Below, one piece after another: positions 1 through 9,810 of a stretch of DNA of 64,000 bases. This stretch comes from Nitrobacter sp. Nb-311A (GTDB lineage Bacteria > Pseudomonadota > Alphaproteobacteria > Rhizobiales > Xanthobacteraceae), in NCBI RefSeq assembly GCF_000152905.1, contig NZ_CH672417.1, forward strand, positions 319,585-383,584. Direction: 5' to 3'. The notes under the pieces are model-generated. The model did no database searches, was not told the DNA's origin, and worked only from the letters and a program-made list of their open reading frames with translations. Numbering within the stretch: position 1 is the first letter of the stretch; the number at the start of each line of letters is the position of its first letter. The position numbers and the translations under genes were made by a program.

Positions 1-236
1 TCCTTGTTGACGAAGGTCTGCTCGATTGCAGCCTCAGCGGGACGGAATCGGTCGAGCACCGCGCCGAGTCCGGCATGAATCGCCAAGAGCCGGCTCGCCA
101 GCTCCATGTGCTCGCGCGTCTCGACCGAACCGCAGCCGACAAAGACCAACCGGTTGCCTTCGGTGTCAAGCACGCCCCAGCCGGTGCGGCGGAGCCCCGG
201 ATCGATGCCCAAAATGCGAATCGGTGAGGAGGTCAT
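1..236 (-). CDS. ruvC: Holliday junction endonuclease RuvC (N-terminal part, cut by window edge)
   Basis: RuvC is the endonuclease that resolves Holliday junctions with RuvAB in recombination repair. Translating the minus strand from the ATG at 236 gives 78 residues before the window edge. The RuvC opening motif [12 protein letters not shown] is visible, with catalytic Asp12, and the segment AIEQTFVNK carries the second catalytic acid, Glu72. The rest of the gene, including the last acidic residues, lies outside the window. The gene follows yebC, a Nudix gene and mgtE on the same strand; a 193-base gap separates it from mgtE. Identification is firm from the motif. Confidence 0.93.
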   Translation of the reverse strand, partial: MTSSPIRILGIDPGLRRTGWGVLDTEGNRLVFVGCGSVETREHMELASRLLAIHAGLGAVLDRFRPAEAAIEQTFVNK

Positions 237-317
237 GACCCATGTTACCGCAACCGCCTCTTCCCGTCCGCCCCGGCAAGCGGCCCGGTTGTCCCGCGCT
301 GGAAGCAACTCGGTCGT

Positions 318-410
318 CATGGCCGGATTCCACCGGCCACCCCACGTCTTGCTTTGCCTCAATTTCGGTAAGACGTGGATGCCCGATATAGGGCCGGGGA
401 TGACGGAAAA
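318..410. repeat. Dispersed palindromic intergenic repeat, family D, copy 1
   Basis: The mgtE-ruvC gap carries a self-complementary element: CATGGCCGG ... CCGGCCA, then GACGTGGATGCCCG ... GGGCCGGGGATGAC. A clearly related copy lies at 22600-22680. Such elements are common between genes in this bacterial group and may act as transcript 3' ends. No uridine run follows, so terminator function is not shown. Confidence 0.5.
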
Positions 411-429
411 CGGAAAGAAGATTTCGGAG

Positions 430-1800
430 CTACAATAACGTCCCGCTCAAGATCAGCAGCGCCACGCTGAAGTAGATCATCAGCCCGGTGACATCGACCA
501 GCGTCGCCACCAGCGGCGCGGAGGCACTTGCGGGATCGAAACCCGCCCGTTGCAGGATGAACGGCAGCATCGAGCCGGCCACCGAGCCGAAGACGACAAC
601 GCCGATCAGCGCGGCAGCGACGGTCAGGCCGACCAGCATCCAATGCTCGCCATAATCGTAGATGCCAAGCTTCTGCCAGGCCGCCACACGGACCAGCCCG
701 ATCAGACCGAGCATGGCGCCGAGGATCAGCCCCGTCGGCAGTTCGCGCACGGCCACGCGCCACCAGTCGCCCAGCCTGACCTCGCGTAGCGCCAGCGCAC
801 GGATCAGCAGCGAGGTCGCCTGCGAACCGGAATTGCCGCCCGAACTCATGATCAGCGGGATGAACAGCGTCAGCACGATGGCCTTTTCCAGCTCTCCCTC
901 GAATCGCTGCATCGCGCTGGCGGTCAGCAACTCGCCGAGGAACAGCACGCAAAGCCAGCCGCCACGCTTGCGGATCATGTCCGGGAGCCTGATCTGGAGA
1001 TAGGGTTCGTCGGTCGCGGCCATGCCGCCGAATTTCTGAGCGTCCTCGGTGTTTTCCTCGATGATGGCGTCGATGATGTCGTCGACCGTGACGATGCCAA
1101 GGACATGCCCGACCTTGTCCACCACAGGCACTGCCAGCATGTCGTGGCGCGAGATCAGCCGCGCCACGTCTTCGCGGTCCGCCAGCGGCGTGGTGGTGAT
1201 CGGAGAACGCGCCAGATCGGCGATTTGGGCTGACGGCTCGCCGGAGATCAGCCGCCGCAGCGACACCGCGCCGATCAGGCGGCGGGTGAAGGCGTCCAGC
1301 ACGTAAATGGCATAGACCGTCTCGCGGGTGCGCTCGACCTGGCGGATGTGCTGGAGCGTACGCTCAACGGTCCAGGTCGCAGGCACGGTGACGAATTCGG
1401 TTGTCATCATGGCGCCCGCGGTGTTTTCCGGATAGGCAAGCAGACCCTCGATGGTCGTACGCGTCGGCTCGTCGAGACCCTGCATCAGCTCGGATCGGGC
1501 CGGCTCCTCGAGTTGCTGGACGATATCGGCGGCCATGTCGGCCGACATACCGGCCAACAGGATGGTCGCCGTCTGCCGCGGCAGCGCCTCAACGATCTCG
1601 GGGCCGAAATTCAGCTCCGGCTTGTCGAGAATCTCGATCGAAATATCGACCGGCAGCAGCACCAGAACCGCCGCGGCGTCCTGCGGTTCGAGCTGGTTGA
1701 GAATTTCAACGTTATCGGCGACATGGCCGCCGCTCAGGCGCGAGGCCAGCGCGTACACATCGAGATCGCCGTCCGTTGTGGCGGTGTGGGTATCCGTCAT
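430..1800 (-). CDS. mgtE: Magnesium transporter MgtE
   Basis: This is a 456-residue inner-membrane Mg2+ channel of the MgtE family. Domains appear in the expected order: an MgtE N-terminal superhelical domain (about residues 25-125), two CBS domains (about 130-190 and 195-250), and a membrane domain with about five helices (about 282-456). In known MgtE proteins the N and CBS domains sense cytosolic Mg2+ and close the pore. Length matches the family. I see no M-box riboswitch in the 285-base gap before the gene. It lies downstream of a Nudix gene and upstream of ruvC, all on the minus strand, but the gaps make a single operon uncertain. Confidence 0.93.
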   Translation of the reverse strand: MTDTHTATTDGDLDVYALASRLSGGHVADNVEILNQLEPQDAAAVLVLLPVDISIEILDKPELNFGPEIVEALPRQTATILLAGMSADMAADIVQQLEEPARSELMQGLDEPTRTTIEGLLAYPENTAGAMMTTEFVTVPATWTVERTLQHIRQVERTRETVYAIYVLDAFTRRLIGAVSLRRLISGEPSAQIADLARSPITTTPLADREDVARLISRHDMLAVPVVDKVGHVLGIVTVDDIIDAIIEENTEDAQKFGGMAATDEPYLQIRLPDMIRKRGGWLCVLFLGELLTASAMQRFEGELEKAIVLTLFIPLIMSSGGNSGSQATSLLIRALALREVRLGDWWRVAVRELPTGLILGAMLGLIGLVRVAAWQKLGIYDYGEHWMLVGLTVAAALIGVVVFGSVAGSMLPFILQRAGFDPASASAPLVATLVDVTGLMIYFSVALLILSGTLL

Positions 1801-2085
1801 AGCTCACCTTCGTGGTCTGCCGGCAACGGCAGGCCCGGCGAGCTCATCAAGCTCTCAGACCGGCGCCGCTGTCGGCGAAGTATGTGGCGAGGTACCTGGC
1901 AAGGTACCCGGACTGTCGCTTGGCATTTGTATGGTGTTCCCGTGATGGACGCGCGACCGGGGCCGCGACATCCCGCTGCGGCTGACATGATCCTTCAGCC
2001 CGACGGCGTCAAGGAAAAAGCGCTCGTTCAGGTTCGGTTCGATGTACCCCGCGCGACGGCAAGGCGTACGCAAGGGGCGCGCCTC

Positions 2086-2541
2086 TCAAGGAGCCGCCGC
2101 CGCAAGCATGTCCACAATATCTTCCGGGAAGACCCGCTCGGTGGGCCTCGCGAGTTCGGCGCGCGACCACCAACGATGCTCCACCATCACCTCGCGTTCA
2201 AGCGAGGTCCACGCCGTGCTGGAAACAACATGAAAGTCGGTTCTCACCAGAAAAAACCGCTCGTCGGCCAGTACACGCTCGCCGCCGATAAGCTCGAGAA
2301 CGAATTGGCGCTGCGCGATTTCCGGTCCGACGCAAGCGACACGCAGGCCGGTCTCCTCCCACAACTCCCTGATCGCCGCCTGTTCAAAGGTTTCGCCGTC
2401 GTCGACACCCCCGCCCGGGGTCGCCCAAAAGGCGCGGTCCTTATGGACAAAACGAAACAGCAGCAGGCGTTCTTTGAGGTCGAGCAATAGTAGCCGCGCC
2501 GCAGGGCGCAGACGTAGGGAGCCGTGCGATACCACGCTCAC
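2086..2541 (-). CDS. Nudix family hydrolase
   Basis: This 151-residue protein has a complete Nudix box at residues 44-66 (G-x5-E-x7-RELWEETGL), which binds the metal and cleaves nucleoside diphosphate-X compounds. The substrate cannot be told from sequence. The N-terminus reads as the usual beta strand ([10 protein letters not shown]). Its ATG overlaps the stop of yebC by four bases (ATGA, 2538-2541), so the two are very likely translationally coupled. Some relatives in this neighbourhood are annotated as general NUDIX or MutT-like hydrolases; no MutT-specific feature is evident. Confidence 0.88.
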   Translation of the reverse strand: MSVVSHGSLRLRPAARLLLLDLKERLLLFRFVHKDRAFWATPGGGVDDGETFEQAAIRELWEETGLRVACVGPEIAQRQFVLELIGGERVLADERFFLVRTDFHVVSSTAWTSLEREVMVEHRWWSRAELARPTERVFPEDIVDMLAAAAP

Positions 2542-3284
2542 ACACCCAGCTTCGCCATCAGCGCGTCGGACACTTCGAAATTGGCATAGACGTTCTGGAC
2601 GTCGTCATGCTCGTTGAGTTGATCAATCAACTTGAGCAACTTTTCGCCAGTGTTGTCGTCGACGGCGAGCGTATTCTGCGGCTTCCAGATCAAGGCCACC
2701 TTGCGCGCCTCGCCAAACTTGTCTTCGAGCGCCTTGGCGACGTCACGGAAGCTTTCCTGCGAGGCATAGATTTCGTGGCCGCCCTCGCCGGACACGACGT
2801 CATCGGCGCCCGCTTCGATCGCCGCTTCCAGCATGTCGTCGGCGGACCCCTTGTCCGGGTCGTATTCGATCACCCCGAGCCGGTCGAACATGAACGACAC
2901 CGAGCCGGTTTCACCGAGATTGCCGCCGGATTTGGTGAAATACGAGCGGATGTCGGAGGCGGCGCGGTTGCGGTTGTCGGTCAGCACTTCCATGATGACC
3001 GCCACGCCGCCCGGACCATAGCCCTCATAGCGCAATTCGTCGTAGTTCTCGGCGTCGTTGCCGCTGGCCTTCTTGATCGCGCGCTCGATATTGTCCTTGG
3101 GCATGTTTTCCGCCCGTGCCGCGATCACGGCCGCGCGCAACCGCGGGTTCATCGCCGGATCCGGCGTCCCCAGTTTGGCGGCAACCGTGATTTCGCGCGC
3201 CAGCTTGCTGAACAACTTGGACTTCTGGGCATCCTGCCTGCCCTTGCGGTGCATAATGTTCTTGAACTGGGAATGTCCGGCCAT
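2538..3284 (-). CDS. yebC: YebC/PmpR family protein (TACO1 family)
   Basis: A full-length 248-residue YebC-family protein. The start [20 protein letters not shown] and the central [20 protein letters not shown] are family signatures. Family members have been described as DNA-binding transcription regulators and, more recently, as factors that help ribosomes through difficult proline-containing stretches; mitochondrial TACO1 is the eukaryotic member. It commonly lies near ruvC in alphaproteobacteria, and here it leads the minus-strand series yebC, Nudix, mgtE, ruvC. The downstream Nudix gene overlaps its stop codon. Confidence 0.93.
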   Translation of the reverse strand: MAGHSQFKNIMHRKGRQDAQKSKLFSKLAREITVAAKLGTPDPAMNPRLRAAVIAARAENMPKDNIERAIKKASGNDAENYDELRYEGYGPGGVAVIMEVLTDNRNRAASDIRSYFTKSGGNLGETGSVSFMFDRLGVIEYDPDKGSADDMLEAAIEAGADDVVSGEGGHEIYASQESFRDVAKALEDKFGEARKVALIWKPQNTLAVDDNTGEKLLKLIDQLNEHDDVQNVYANFEVSDALMAKLGV

Positions 3285-3457
3285 CGGCAGGTCTCTCTCA
3301 AAATTCCGCAGGCCCGGCGGCGCCCGGCGGCCTCTGCAAAAAGGTGGAAGCGGCGCGGCGTTATAAGACGGGATCGCGCGGAATCAAAGACCGCCCCGGC
3401 AACGTCCAGCGCAACCGCGTCTCGAATCCTTGAAGCGCGATCACGTCCAGAACGCCA

Positions 3458-4279
3458 TCACATCCAGAATGAAGGCTCCGCCCGTTCAAGCCGTCCGCCT
3501 ATGCGCACCGGCGCGATCTTGAGGGCCAGCCCCGTCGCGTCGTCGGTCTCGACCGCGACGCCGCTCAATGTGGCAGCGCCCGCGGCCGGCTCAAACCGAC
3601 TGCTCGGAATGCCCGTGGTGAAGCGGCGCAGCGGCTCTTCCTTCTGCATTCCGATCACGGAGTCATAATCGCCGGTCATGCCGGCATCGCTCATATAGGC
3701 CGTGCCGCCGGACAAAATCCGATGATCCGCCGTCGGCACATGGGTGTGCGTCCCGACCACGAGACTGACGCGGCCGTCGCAGAAGTAACCCATGCTTTGC
3801 TTTTCGCTGGTCGCTTCGCCGTGAAAATCAATGATAATCGCATCCGCCGCCTCGCGGAGACGGCAGGCGTCGAGTTCGTGTTCGATGGCGTGGAAAGGGT
3901 CGTTGAGGGGTTCCATGAAGATGCGCGCCATCGCATTGATGACAAGCGCGCGGCGGCCGTCCTTGGCGTCGATCAGCGCCGCGCCCCGCCCCGGCGTACC
4001 GGGCGGAAAATTCAGCGGACGAACGAGCCGCGGCGCGCGTTCGATGAACACCAGCGCCTCTTTCTGATTCCAGGCGTGATTGCCGAGCGTGATTGCATCG
4101 GCGCCGGCGTCGAGCAATTCCTGGTAGATCGCCTCGGTGATGCCAAAGCCGCCCGCGGCGTTCTCGCCGTTGACGACGACGAGATCGAGTTTCCACGTGG
4201 TGATAAGCGCGGGAAGATGGTCGCCGACCGCGGCACGCCCGGCCCTGCCGACGACATCGCCGATGAAAAGGATTCGCAC
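3458..4279 (-). CDS. YmdB-like metallophosphoesterase (TIGR00282 family)
   Basis: This 273-residue protein belongs to the dinuclear-metal phosphodiesterase family of Bacillus YmdB. Visible metal and catalytic motifs are MRILFIGDVVGRAG (Asp8), VNGENAAGGFG, LGNHAWN and VVGTHTHVPTAD, the usual order. Family members hydrolyse 2',3'-cyclic nucleotides or related phosphodiesters; the substrate here is unknown. It lies two bases downstream of the 5-formyl-THF cyclo-ligase stop on the same strand, so it is probably co-transcribed with that gene and perhaps with the 6S RNA region upstream. Confidence 0.88.
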   Translation of the reverse strand: MRILFIGDVVGRAGRAAVGDHLPALITTWKLDLVVVNGENAAGGFGITEAIYQELLDAGADAITLGNHAWNQKEALVFIERAPRLVRPLNFPPGTPGRGAALIDAKDGRRALVINAMARIFMEPLNDPFHAIEHELDACRLREAADAIIIDFHGEATSEKQSMGYFCDGRVSLVVGTHTHVPTADHRILSGGTAYMSDAGMTGDYDSVIGMQKEEPLRRFTTGIPSSRFEPAAGAATLSGVAVETDDATGLALKIAPVRIGGRLERAEPSFWM

Positions 4280-4281
4280 CT

Positions 4282-4869
4282 CTATTCGCTCCCGAACCCG
4301 AATACGCTGGCTTCGGTTAGCACATAATCAAGCCGGACATCGTGGGACAATGCCGGCACCCGCGGTATCTCCTGCACCGAAAAAGCGAGGCCTATCGCGA
4401 CAATGGCCTTATGCTGCCGCAGCGCCTCTAGCGTGCGGTCGTAATAGCCGGCGCCGTAGCCGATGCGATGGCCGGCGGGGTCGAACGCCGCCAGCGGCAC
4501 CAGCACGATGTCCGGAACGACCTCGGCAATATCGGCGGGGGGCTCGTAAGTCCCCAAGGCTCCGCGCACCAGCGCCTCGCCCGGCTTCCACATGCGGAAA
4601 ACCAGCGCGGCGTCAGGTCGTGAGATGGCCGGCATCGCGAGCACCGCGCCCCGCGCGGCAAACTTTTGCATCAGTGGCGCGGGATCGATCTCGTTGCGGA
4701 TGGGCGCATAGCCTGCAATGACCGTTGACGACGTCGTAACAAGCGGCGGCATCCGCGCCGCGATCGCGACCGCCGCAGCGGCGCGTTGCTCCACGCTCAA
4801 GGCATCGCGCCGCGCTAACGCCGCGGCGCGCAGTTCTTCCTTGGATGCAGCGTCAGAAGAAATCGACAT
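4282..4869 (-). CDS. 5-formyltetrahydrofolate cyclo-ligase
   Basis: The enzyme converts 5-formyl-THF plus ATP to 5,10-methenyl-THF, returning stored folate to one-carbon metabolism. The C-terminal motif GYGAGYYDRTL (phosphate/ATP loop) and the basic N-terminal ARRDALS segment are diagnostic. I chose the ATG at 4869 (195 residues); the frame stays open much further upstream, but that part crosses the 6S RNA and does not resemble the family. The order zapA, 6S RNA, cyclo-ligase is conserved across many proteobacteria. The YmdB-like gene follows two bases later. Confidence 0.9.
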   Translation of the reverse strand: MSISSDAASKEELRAAALARRDALSVEQRAAAAVAIAARMPPLVTTSSTVIAGYAPIRNEIDPAPLMQKFAARGAVLAMPAISRPDAALVFRMWKPGEALVRGALGTYEPPADIAEVVPDIVLVPLAAFDPAGHRIGYGAGYYDRTLEALRQHKAIVAIGLAFSVQEIPRVPALSHDVRLDYVLTEASVFGFGSE

Positions 4870-5367
4870 GCGGGTGCTTATAGCTTCTTTCGAAGCCGAG
4901 GGGTCGATTCGCCCGACGAAAGCATCAAACAAAGTGACGGAGATCAGAAGAATAAAGAAGAACGGCTCTGGTCCGCAACCGTCATCCTCGAAAGCGGACA
5001 ACTCCGGCAGGGTCCAAACGAGCCGCACTTCGGAAGCCAATCCTCCGAGGCATGGGAGTGGAGGCATGGGAGTATGAAGGAAAGCGCGAAGCCGCAATCG
5101 CCGTTGGAGCGCTCGATCCCGGAGTTCCCTACGAAAGTAGGTGGGCACCATATGTCCGGGTCCACGGACCCGGCCAGGGACAGTTCCCTTAAGGATCGAT
5201 AAGGCCCCGGGGATTGTGGCTCCTGACGCGCGTCGCAGCCTCGCAGGGACAATGTAGTGGAGACGGCTGTGCGGCGCCAGTGGAGGACGGCGTCCCATTT
5301 TACCCTCTCCTGAAGGAGAGGATGCGGAACGTCATCGCTGCCCGAGGATCGTCTTCCCTTGAGAGGA
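4870..5367. other. zapA to cyclo-ligase intergenic region
   Basis: This 498-base stretch has no convincing protein gene. Its main content is the 6S RNA (about 5065-5215, minus strand). Near zapA, at 5303-5321, there is a short palindrome (CCCTCTCC TGA GGAGAGG) resembling the outer arm of repeat family C. The open frame that continues upstream of the cyclo-ligase through this region is judged non-coding. Confidence 0.6.
5065..5215 (-). ncRNA. ssrS: 6S RNA (RNA polymerase-binding regulator)
   Basis: On the minus strand the region folds like 6S RNA. A closing stem pairs TCGATCC with GGATCGA. An apical stem is the perfect hairpin CCGGGTCC GT GGACCCGG. A small hairpin CTAC TTTC GTAG sits in the 3' strand of the central bubble. 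6S RNA mimics an open promoter and binds RNA polymerase holoenzyme. Location is strong support: 6S RNA lies between zapA and the cyclo-ligase gene in many proteobacteria, including this group. Ends are approximate (within about 20 bases); identification rests on structure and synteny, not a covariance search. Confidence 0.8.
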
Positions 5368-5751
5368 TCACCCGATGGCGATGCCGCCGCCGACGGTGCG
5401 GTTCAACACCTGCGTTGTCTTCTCGATGCGGTGGGCCGCCATGTTCAGCGCGGCGACAACCGCTGTCTGGGTCGCACGTGCGCGCTCGGCCGCCGCAGCG
5501 CGCACATCGCGCAGGGCTTTGAGCTCTTCCTCCAGCGCGCGGATGCGCTGCTGCGCATCCATCAGTTCGTCGGAAGTCACCAGCGCCGCCATGACCTCGA
5601 GCCGCTGGTCGCCGATCTCGCCGAATTTGCCGCGCAATTGGCCGATGCGGCCTTCCAGATCGCCTGCCAGCTTCAGCAGCCGGTCTTCCTGCCCATCCTC
5701 GCAGGCCATCCGGTATTGGCGGCTGTTGATGGTCACGTTGACGTGGCTCAT
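5368..5751 (-). CDS. zapA: Cell division protein ZapA
   Basis: ZapA binds FtsZ and bundles protofilaments at the division ring. The 127-residue protein opens with HVNVTINSRQYRMACEDGQEDRL, the ZapA globular head, then a long coiled coil (about residues 40-105). Length fits. Its start overlaps the stop of the DUF4164 gene by four bases (5748-5751), so the two are coupled. The 6S RNA and the cyclo-ligase lie downstream on the same strand. Confidence 0.9.
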   Translation of the reverse strand: MSHVNVTINSRQYRMACEDGQEDRLLKLAGDLEGRIGQLRGKFGEIGDQRLEVMAALVTSDELMDAQQRIRALEEELKALRDVRAAAAERARATQTAVVAALNMAAHRIEKTTQVLNRTVGGGIAIG

Positions 5752-6080
5752 GGCTTCTCTCCCGCCGCCTCGAGCACGGACTTGATGGTGCCGATCGCCG
5801 CGTCGAGCTTTTCGGCGATCTCGCGATTGGTCCGCTCGAGCTTGCGGGTGCGCACCAGCGATCCGTCGAGTTCATCCGCAAGGCGCGAACGATCCGCACC
5901 CAGAGCCTGAATGCGGCTCGCCAGCTCGTCCTCATTGCGGTCCGCGTCGCGCCGTCTTTCCACCGCTCTTTCCAGTGCGTCGAGCGCGGCCGTCAGCCGC
6001 CGGGTCGCAGCGTCGATATCGGTTCCGCCACTATTGGCCGGTTCAGAACTGGCGGAACGATTGGCCGGTCGGTCGTTCAT
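5748..6080 (-). CDS. DUF4164 family coiled-coil protein
   Basis: A 110-residue protein of unknown function, matching the small alphaproteobacterial DUF4164 family found directly upstream of zapA. Residues about 20-100 are almost entirely heptad-rich helix (ALDALERAVERRRDADRNED and LVRTRKLERTNREIAEKLDA), so a coiled-coil dimer is expected. No signal peptide or membrane segment. Four-base overlap with zapA suggests a linked role in division, but that is inference from position only. Confidence 0.75.
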   Translation of the reverse strand: MNDRPANRSASSEPANSGGTDIDAATRRLTAALDALERAVERRRDADRNEDELASRIQALGADRSRLADELDGSLVRTRKLERTNREIAEKLDAAIGTIKSVLEAAGEKP

Positions 6081-6362
6081 GTTCGTCCCTGCGCGCCTTT
6101 GGGCCGACTGCGGGCCAAACTACAAAGCTGCGGCTCGGCAAGCCCTTAGAGACTGAAATTTACGTGGCGGGCGAGGCCAGCGCAACGCCGCCGCAAAACT
6201 ATGCACCGCAAAACATTCTCCCGGTCAGGAGGCCCTCCCGCCCTTGGACTCCGCCGACGCAGGTGCTATTCCCCCCGGCAAGCCAGTTTTTACCCCCTTG
6301 GACACCATCGGATTCCCATGCAAACCGTCAGCCCTCCTCCCTATCAGGACCGGATATCTCCC

Positions 6363-8348
6363 ATGCCGACCGTCGATTCCTCCCGTATGGCAAACGCAAT
6401 CCGCGCGCTCGCGATGGATGGTGTAGAAAAAGCAAAATCGGGCCATCCTGGCCTGCCCATGGGCACGGCCGACATCGCCACGGTGCTGTTCACCAAGTTT
6501 CTGAAATACGACGCCGCCGATCCGCACTGGCCGGACCGCGACCGCTTCATTCTCTCCGCCGGCCACGGTTCGATGCTGCTCTATGCGCTCTTGTACCTGA
6601 CCGGCTACAAGGAGATGACGCTCGACCAGCTCAAGAATTTCCGGCAGCTCAACTCCAAGACGCCGGGTCATCCCGAGAACTTCATTACCGAGGGCGTCGA
6701 AACCACCACCGGCCCGCTCGGCCAGGGTGTCGCCACCTCGGTCGGCTTCGCGCTGGCGGAGCGCCTGCTGGCTGCGGAGTTCGGCAGCGACGTCGTCGAT
6801 CACTATACCTATGTGCTGTGCTCCGACGGCGATCTGATGGAGGGCATCAGCCATGAGGCGATCGCGCTGGCCGGCCACCTCAAGCTCAACAAGCTGATTT
6901 TCCTTTACGATGACAACGGCATCACCATTGACGGACCGATCTCGCTGGCCGACGGCGTTGATCAGGTGGCGCGTTTCAAGGCGTGCGGCTGGGACGCAAG
7001 GCGCATCGACGGGCACGATCAGAAGGCGATCGCCGCCGCAATCCGCCGGGCGCAGAAGTCCGACAAACCGTCGCTGATCGCCTGCAAGACCATCATCGGT
7101 TTCGGCGCGCCCACAAGGGCTGGCACATCAAAGGCGCACGGCGAAGCGCTCGGCGCGGAAGAGCTCGCAGGCGCGAAGAAAGCCCTTGGCTGGGATTACG
7201 GTCCCTTCGAAATTCCCGACGATGTCCTCAAGGCCTGGCGGAGCGCCGGACGCAAGGGCAAGCGGCACAACAAGGAATGGCGCGCGCGCTTCGAGGCGAA
7301 GCCGGAGGCGGAGCGAGGCGAATTCAAGCGCCGCGCCATCGACCGCAAGCCGCCTCAAAATCTCGACGAGGTGATCCGCAAGCTCAAGGACAAGCTGGTC
7401 GCCGAGCCGCCGACGGTCGCCACCCGCAAAGCCAGCGAACTGGCGCTCGAGGTACTGGTGCCTGCGGTGCCGGAACTGCTGCTCGGCTCTGCCGATCTCA
7501 CGCCATCCAACAACACCCGCACCAAGGGTCTTAAAGAAGTGGAGCCCGGCCATTATGACGGCCGCTACATCCACTACGGCATCCGCGAACTCGGCATGGC
7601 CGCCGCCATGAACGGCATCGCACTGCATGGCGGATATGCGCCGGCTGGCGGCACATTCATGTGCTTCACCGACTATGCCCGGCCGGCGATGCGTGTTTCG
7701 GCGCTGGCGCATATTCCCACAATCTACATCATGACCCACGACTCGATCGGGCTCGGCGAGGATGGCCCCACCCATCAGCCGGTCGAACATCTGGCAAGCT
7801 TGCGCGCAATGCCGAACATGCGCGTGTTCCGCCCCGCCGACGCGGTCGAGACCGCCGAATGCTGGCAGCTCGCTCTGGAGCGTCCGAAGGGACCGACCGT
7901 TCTGGCGCTGTCGCGGCAGAACCTCACGCCGGTGCGCAAGACCGCGCATGCGGACAATCGCTGCGCGCACGGCGCCTATGAACTGGTCGCGGCCAATGGC
8001 GAGGCGAAGGTGTCGATTTTCGCGACCGGATCCGAAGTCGAGATCGCCGTCGCCGCGCAGCAGCAACTGTCCCAGCGCGGCATCGCGTCGCGGGTGGTTT
8101 CGGTGCCCTCGCTGGAGCTGTTGCTCGAGCAGCCTGAAGACCGCCGCCAGGCCATCATCGGCAAGGCGCCCTTCAAGATTGCCGTGGAAGCAGCCGTGCG
8201 CTTCGGGTGGGATGCTGTCATCGGAGCGGACGGTCTTTTCGTCGGCATGCACAGCTTCGGCCACAGCGCTCCTGCCAAGGACCTCTACAAGCATTTCGGC
8301 ATTACCGCCGAAGCCGTGGTCAAGGCAGTGGAGACACGCCTTGGCTGA
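6363..8348 (+). CDS. tkt: Transketolase
   Basis: Thiamine-diphosphate enzyme of the pentose phosphate and Calvin cycles, moving two-carbon ketol units between sugar phosphates. I chose the ATG at 6363, giving 661 residues that align from the usual [20 protein letters not shown] start; an in-frame ATG at 6318 is possible but adds an unusual leader. Motifs seen: [25 protein letters not shown], the ThDP motif CSDGDLMEG...YDDNG, and the pyrimidine-domain segment [17 protein letters not shown]. The gene leads a plus-strand run tkt, gap, pgk, class I aldolase. Confidence 0.96.
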   Translation: MPTVDSSRMANAIRALAMDGVEKAKSGHPGLPMGTADIATVLFTKFLKYDAADPHWPDRDRFILSAGHGSMLLYALLYLTGYKEMTLDQLKNFRQLNSKTPGHPENFITEGVETTTGPLGQGVATSVGFALAERLLAAEFGSDVVDHYTYVLCSDGDLMEGISHEAIALAGHLKLNKLIFLYDDNGITIDGPISLADGVDQVARFKACGWDARRIDGHDQKAIAAAIRRAQKSDKPSLIACKTIIGFGAPTRAGTSKAHGEALGAEELAGAKKALGWDYGPFEIPDDVLKAWRSAGRKGKRHNKEWRARFEAKPEAERGEFKRRAIDRKPPQNLDEVIRKLKDKLVAEPPTVATRKASELALEVLVPAVPELLLGSADLTPSNNTRTKGLKEVEPGHYDGRYIHYGIRELGMAAAMNGIALHGGYAPAGGTFMCFTDYARPAMRVSALAHIPTIYIMTHDSIGLGEDGPTHQPVEHLASLRAMPNMRVFRPADAVETAECWQLALERPKGPTVLALSRQNLTPVRKTAHADNRCAHGAYELVAANGEAKVSIFATGSEVEIAVAAQQQLSQRGIASRVVSVPSLELLLEQPEDRRQAIIGKAPFKIAVEAAVRFGWDAVIGADGLFVGMHSFGHSAPAKDLYKHFGITAEAVVKAVETRLG

Positions 8349-8667
8349 GGTTGAGATTGCCTCAAAATCAAAAAGGCGCTAGCTAAAACCGTGGAACGGA
8401 TTTGGCATTCGCTGCTCGGTCGATCATGGGCTCCTGATGCGAATGGCAATATCAGAATTCCACTGGCAACTTACATTTGCTAGTGGTCCCTGTGATTTCA
8501 ACATTCGGCAAAGATGCCCGCTGAAACGGGCATTCGAATGCTAAAATCGGACCGCTAGACATTACCAATGGTCGCGGCCTGGCAGAACCAGGCGAAAAGG
8601 CGTTGACGCTGCGCGCGGAAACTGCGGTGCGCGCAGACACGTCACTCATTTGAAGGAGAATGAAGAT
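8349..8667. other. tkt-gap intergenic region
   Basis: 319 bases with no gene. It holds a nested palindromic repeat (8479-8559), then a GC-rich hairpin-capable stretch (GCGCGC ... GCGCGC, about 8612-8635) just before the gap ribosome site. Any gap promoter would lie here, so gap may not depend wholly on tkt transcription. No clear regulator-binding motif was recognised. Confidence 0.5.
8479..8559. repeat. Nested palindromic repeat, family A, copy 1
   Basis: Three nested arms pair around a small loop: GCTAGTGGTCC (8479-8489) with GGACCGCTAGA, CATTCG (8502-8507) with CGAATG (8535-8540), and ATGCCCG (8514-8520) with CGGGCAT (8527-8533), loop CTGAAA. A second, diverged copy is at 35850-35919. The conserved core is GC-CGCTGAA-CGGG-T-CGAATG. 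This looks like a small non-coding mobile palindrome of the REP/MITE type. Confidence 0.6.
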
Positions 8668-9675
8668 ATGGCAGTCCGGGTCGCAATCAACGGGTTTGGC
8701 CGCATCGGCCGCAATGTTTTGCGCGCCGTTTACGAGGCCGGCCGCGACGAGATCGAGATCGTCGCCATCAACGATCTCGGCCCGGTGGAAACCAACGCGC
8801 ATCTGTTGCGCTTCGACTCGGTGCACGGCCGCTTCCCCTTCGAAGTGAAGGTCGAAAGCGACAGCATCGTGATCGGCAAGAACAGAACCAAGGTGACCGC
8901 CGAGCGCGATCCGTCGAAACTGCCCTGGAAGGAACTCGGCATCGACATCGCGATGGAGTGCACGGGCCTGTTCACCGCGAAAGAAAAAGCCTCCGCGCAT
9001 CTCACTGCCGGCGCCAAGCGTGTGCTGGTATCGGCCCCGGCCGAAGGCGCCGACATGACCGTGGTCTATGGCGTCAACCACGACAAGCTGTCGAAGGACC
9101 ATCTGGTGGTTTCGAACGGATCCTGCACCACCAACTGTCTCGCTCCGGTGGCGAAGGTCCTCAACGATCTGGTCGGGATCGAAACCGGATTTATGACCAC
9201 GATCCACGCCTATACTGGCGACCAGCCGACGCTCGACACCATGCACAAGGATCTTTATCGCGGCCGCGCCGCGGCTCTCTCGATGGTCCCGACCTCGACC
9301 GGCGCCGCGAGAGCGATCGGATTGGTGTTGCCGGAACTGAAGGGCAAGCTTGACGGCGTTGCCATCCGCGTGCCGACGCCGAACGTCTCGGTCGTCGATC
9401 TCAAGGTGGTCGCCAAGAAGGAGACCACCGCCAAGGAGATTAACGAGGCGATGAAGCGGGCGGCATCTCAGGAGCTGAAGGGCATCCTCGGCACCACGGA
9501 CCAGCCCAATGTCTCGAGCGACTTCAACCACGATTCGCACTCCTCGACGCTCCACATCGACCAGACCAAAGTGCAGAACGGCACGCTGGTGCGCGTGCTG
9601 TCGTGGTACGATAACGAATGGGGCTTCTCCAACCGCATGACTGACACCGCCGTGGCGATGGCGAAGCTGATCTGA
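8668..9675 (+). CDS. gap: Glyceraldehyde-3-phosphate dehydrogenase, type I
   Basis: 335-residue GAPDH, interconverting glyceraldehyde-3-phosphate and 1,3-bisphosphoglycerate. The N-terminal NAD-binding signature [14 protein letters not shown] and the active site SNGSCTTNC (Cys153) are intact, and the C-terminal [12 protein letters not shown] closes the family pattern. The ATG at 8668 is preceded by a good ribosome site (AAGGAG at about 8653). It sits between tkt and pgk in the carbon cluster; the enzyme works in glycolysis/gluconeogenesis and, if the host is autotrophic, in the Calvin cycle. Cofactor preference is not assigned. Confidence 0.96.
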   Translation: MAVRVAINGFGRIGRNVLRAVYEAGRDEIEIVAINDLGPVETNAHLLRFDSVHGRFPFEVKVESDSIVIGKNRTKVTAERDPSKLPWKELGIDIAMECTGLFTAKEKASAHLTAGAKRVLVSAPAEGADMTVVYGVNHDKLSKDHLVVSNGSCTTNCLAPVAKVLNDLVGIETGFMTTIHAYTGDQPTLDTMHKDLYRGRAAALSMVPTSTGAARAIGLVLPELKGKLDGVAIRVPTPNVSVVDLKVVAKKETTAKEINEAMKRAASQELKGILGTTDQPNVSSDFNHDSHSSTLHIDQTKVQNGTLVRVLSWYDNEWGFSNRMTDTAVAMAKLI

Positions 9676-9690
9676 GACCATGGATCCGGC

Positions 9691-9716
9691 GCATCGCGGC
9701 GCAAGCGCCGCGATGC
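9691..9716 (+). other. Perfect 12-bp hairpin between gap and pgk
   Basis: GCATCGCGGCGC and its exact complement GCGCCGCGATGC are separated by two bases, 15 bases after the gap stop codon. There is no uridine tract, so it is not a standard terminator. It could protect the gap transcript 3' end or partly attenuate read-through into pgk. Confidence 0.6.
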
Positions 9717-9810
9717 AGAACCGGCGCCGTTCAAACCGCAACTTTTTCCGCGTGGCAGTCCCGATTTGCGGCACACCGTACACGCGGCACCGTGTCCGGG
9801 GCATCCAACC

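Noticed and set aside
1348..2490. Plus-strand frame across mgtE and the Nudix gene
   Set aside because: Crosses two real genes on the other strand and reads as low-information sequence.
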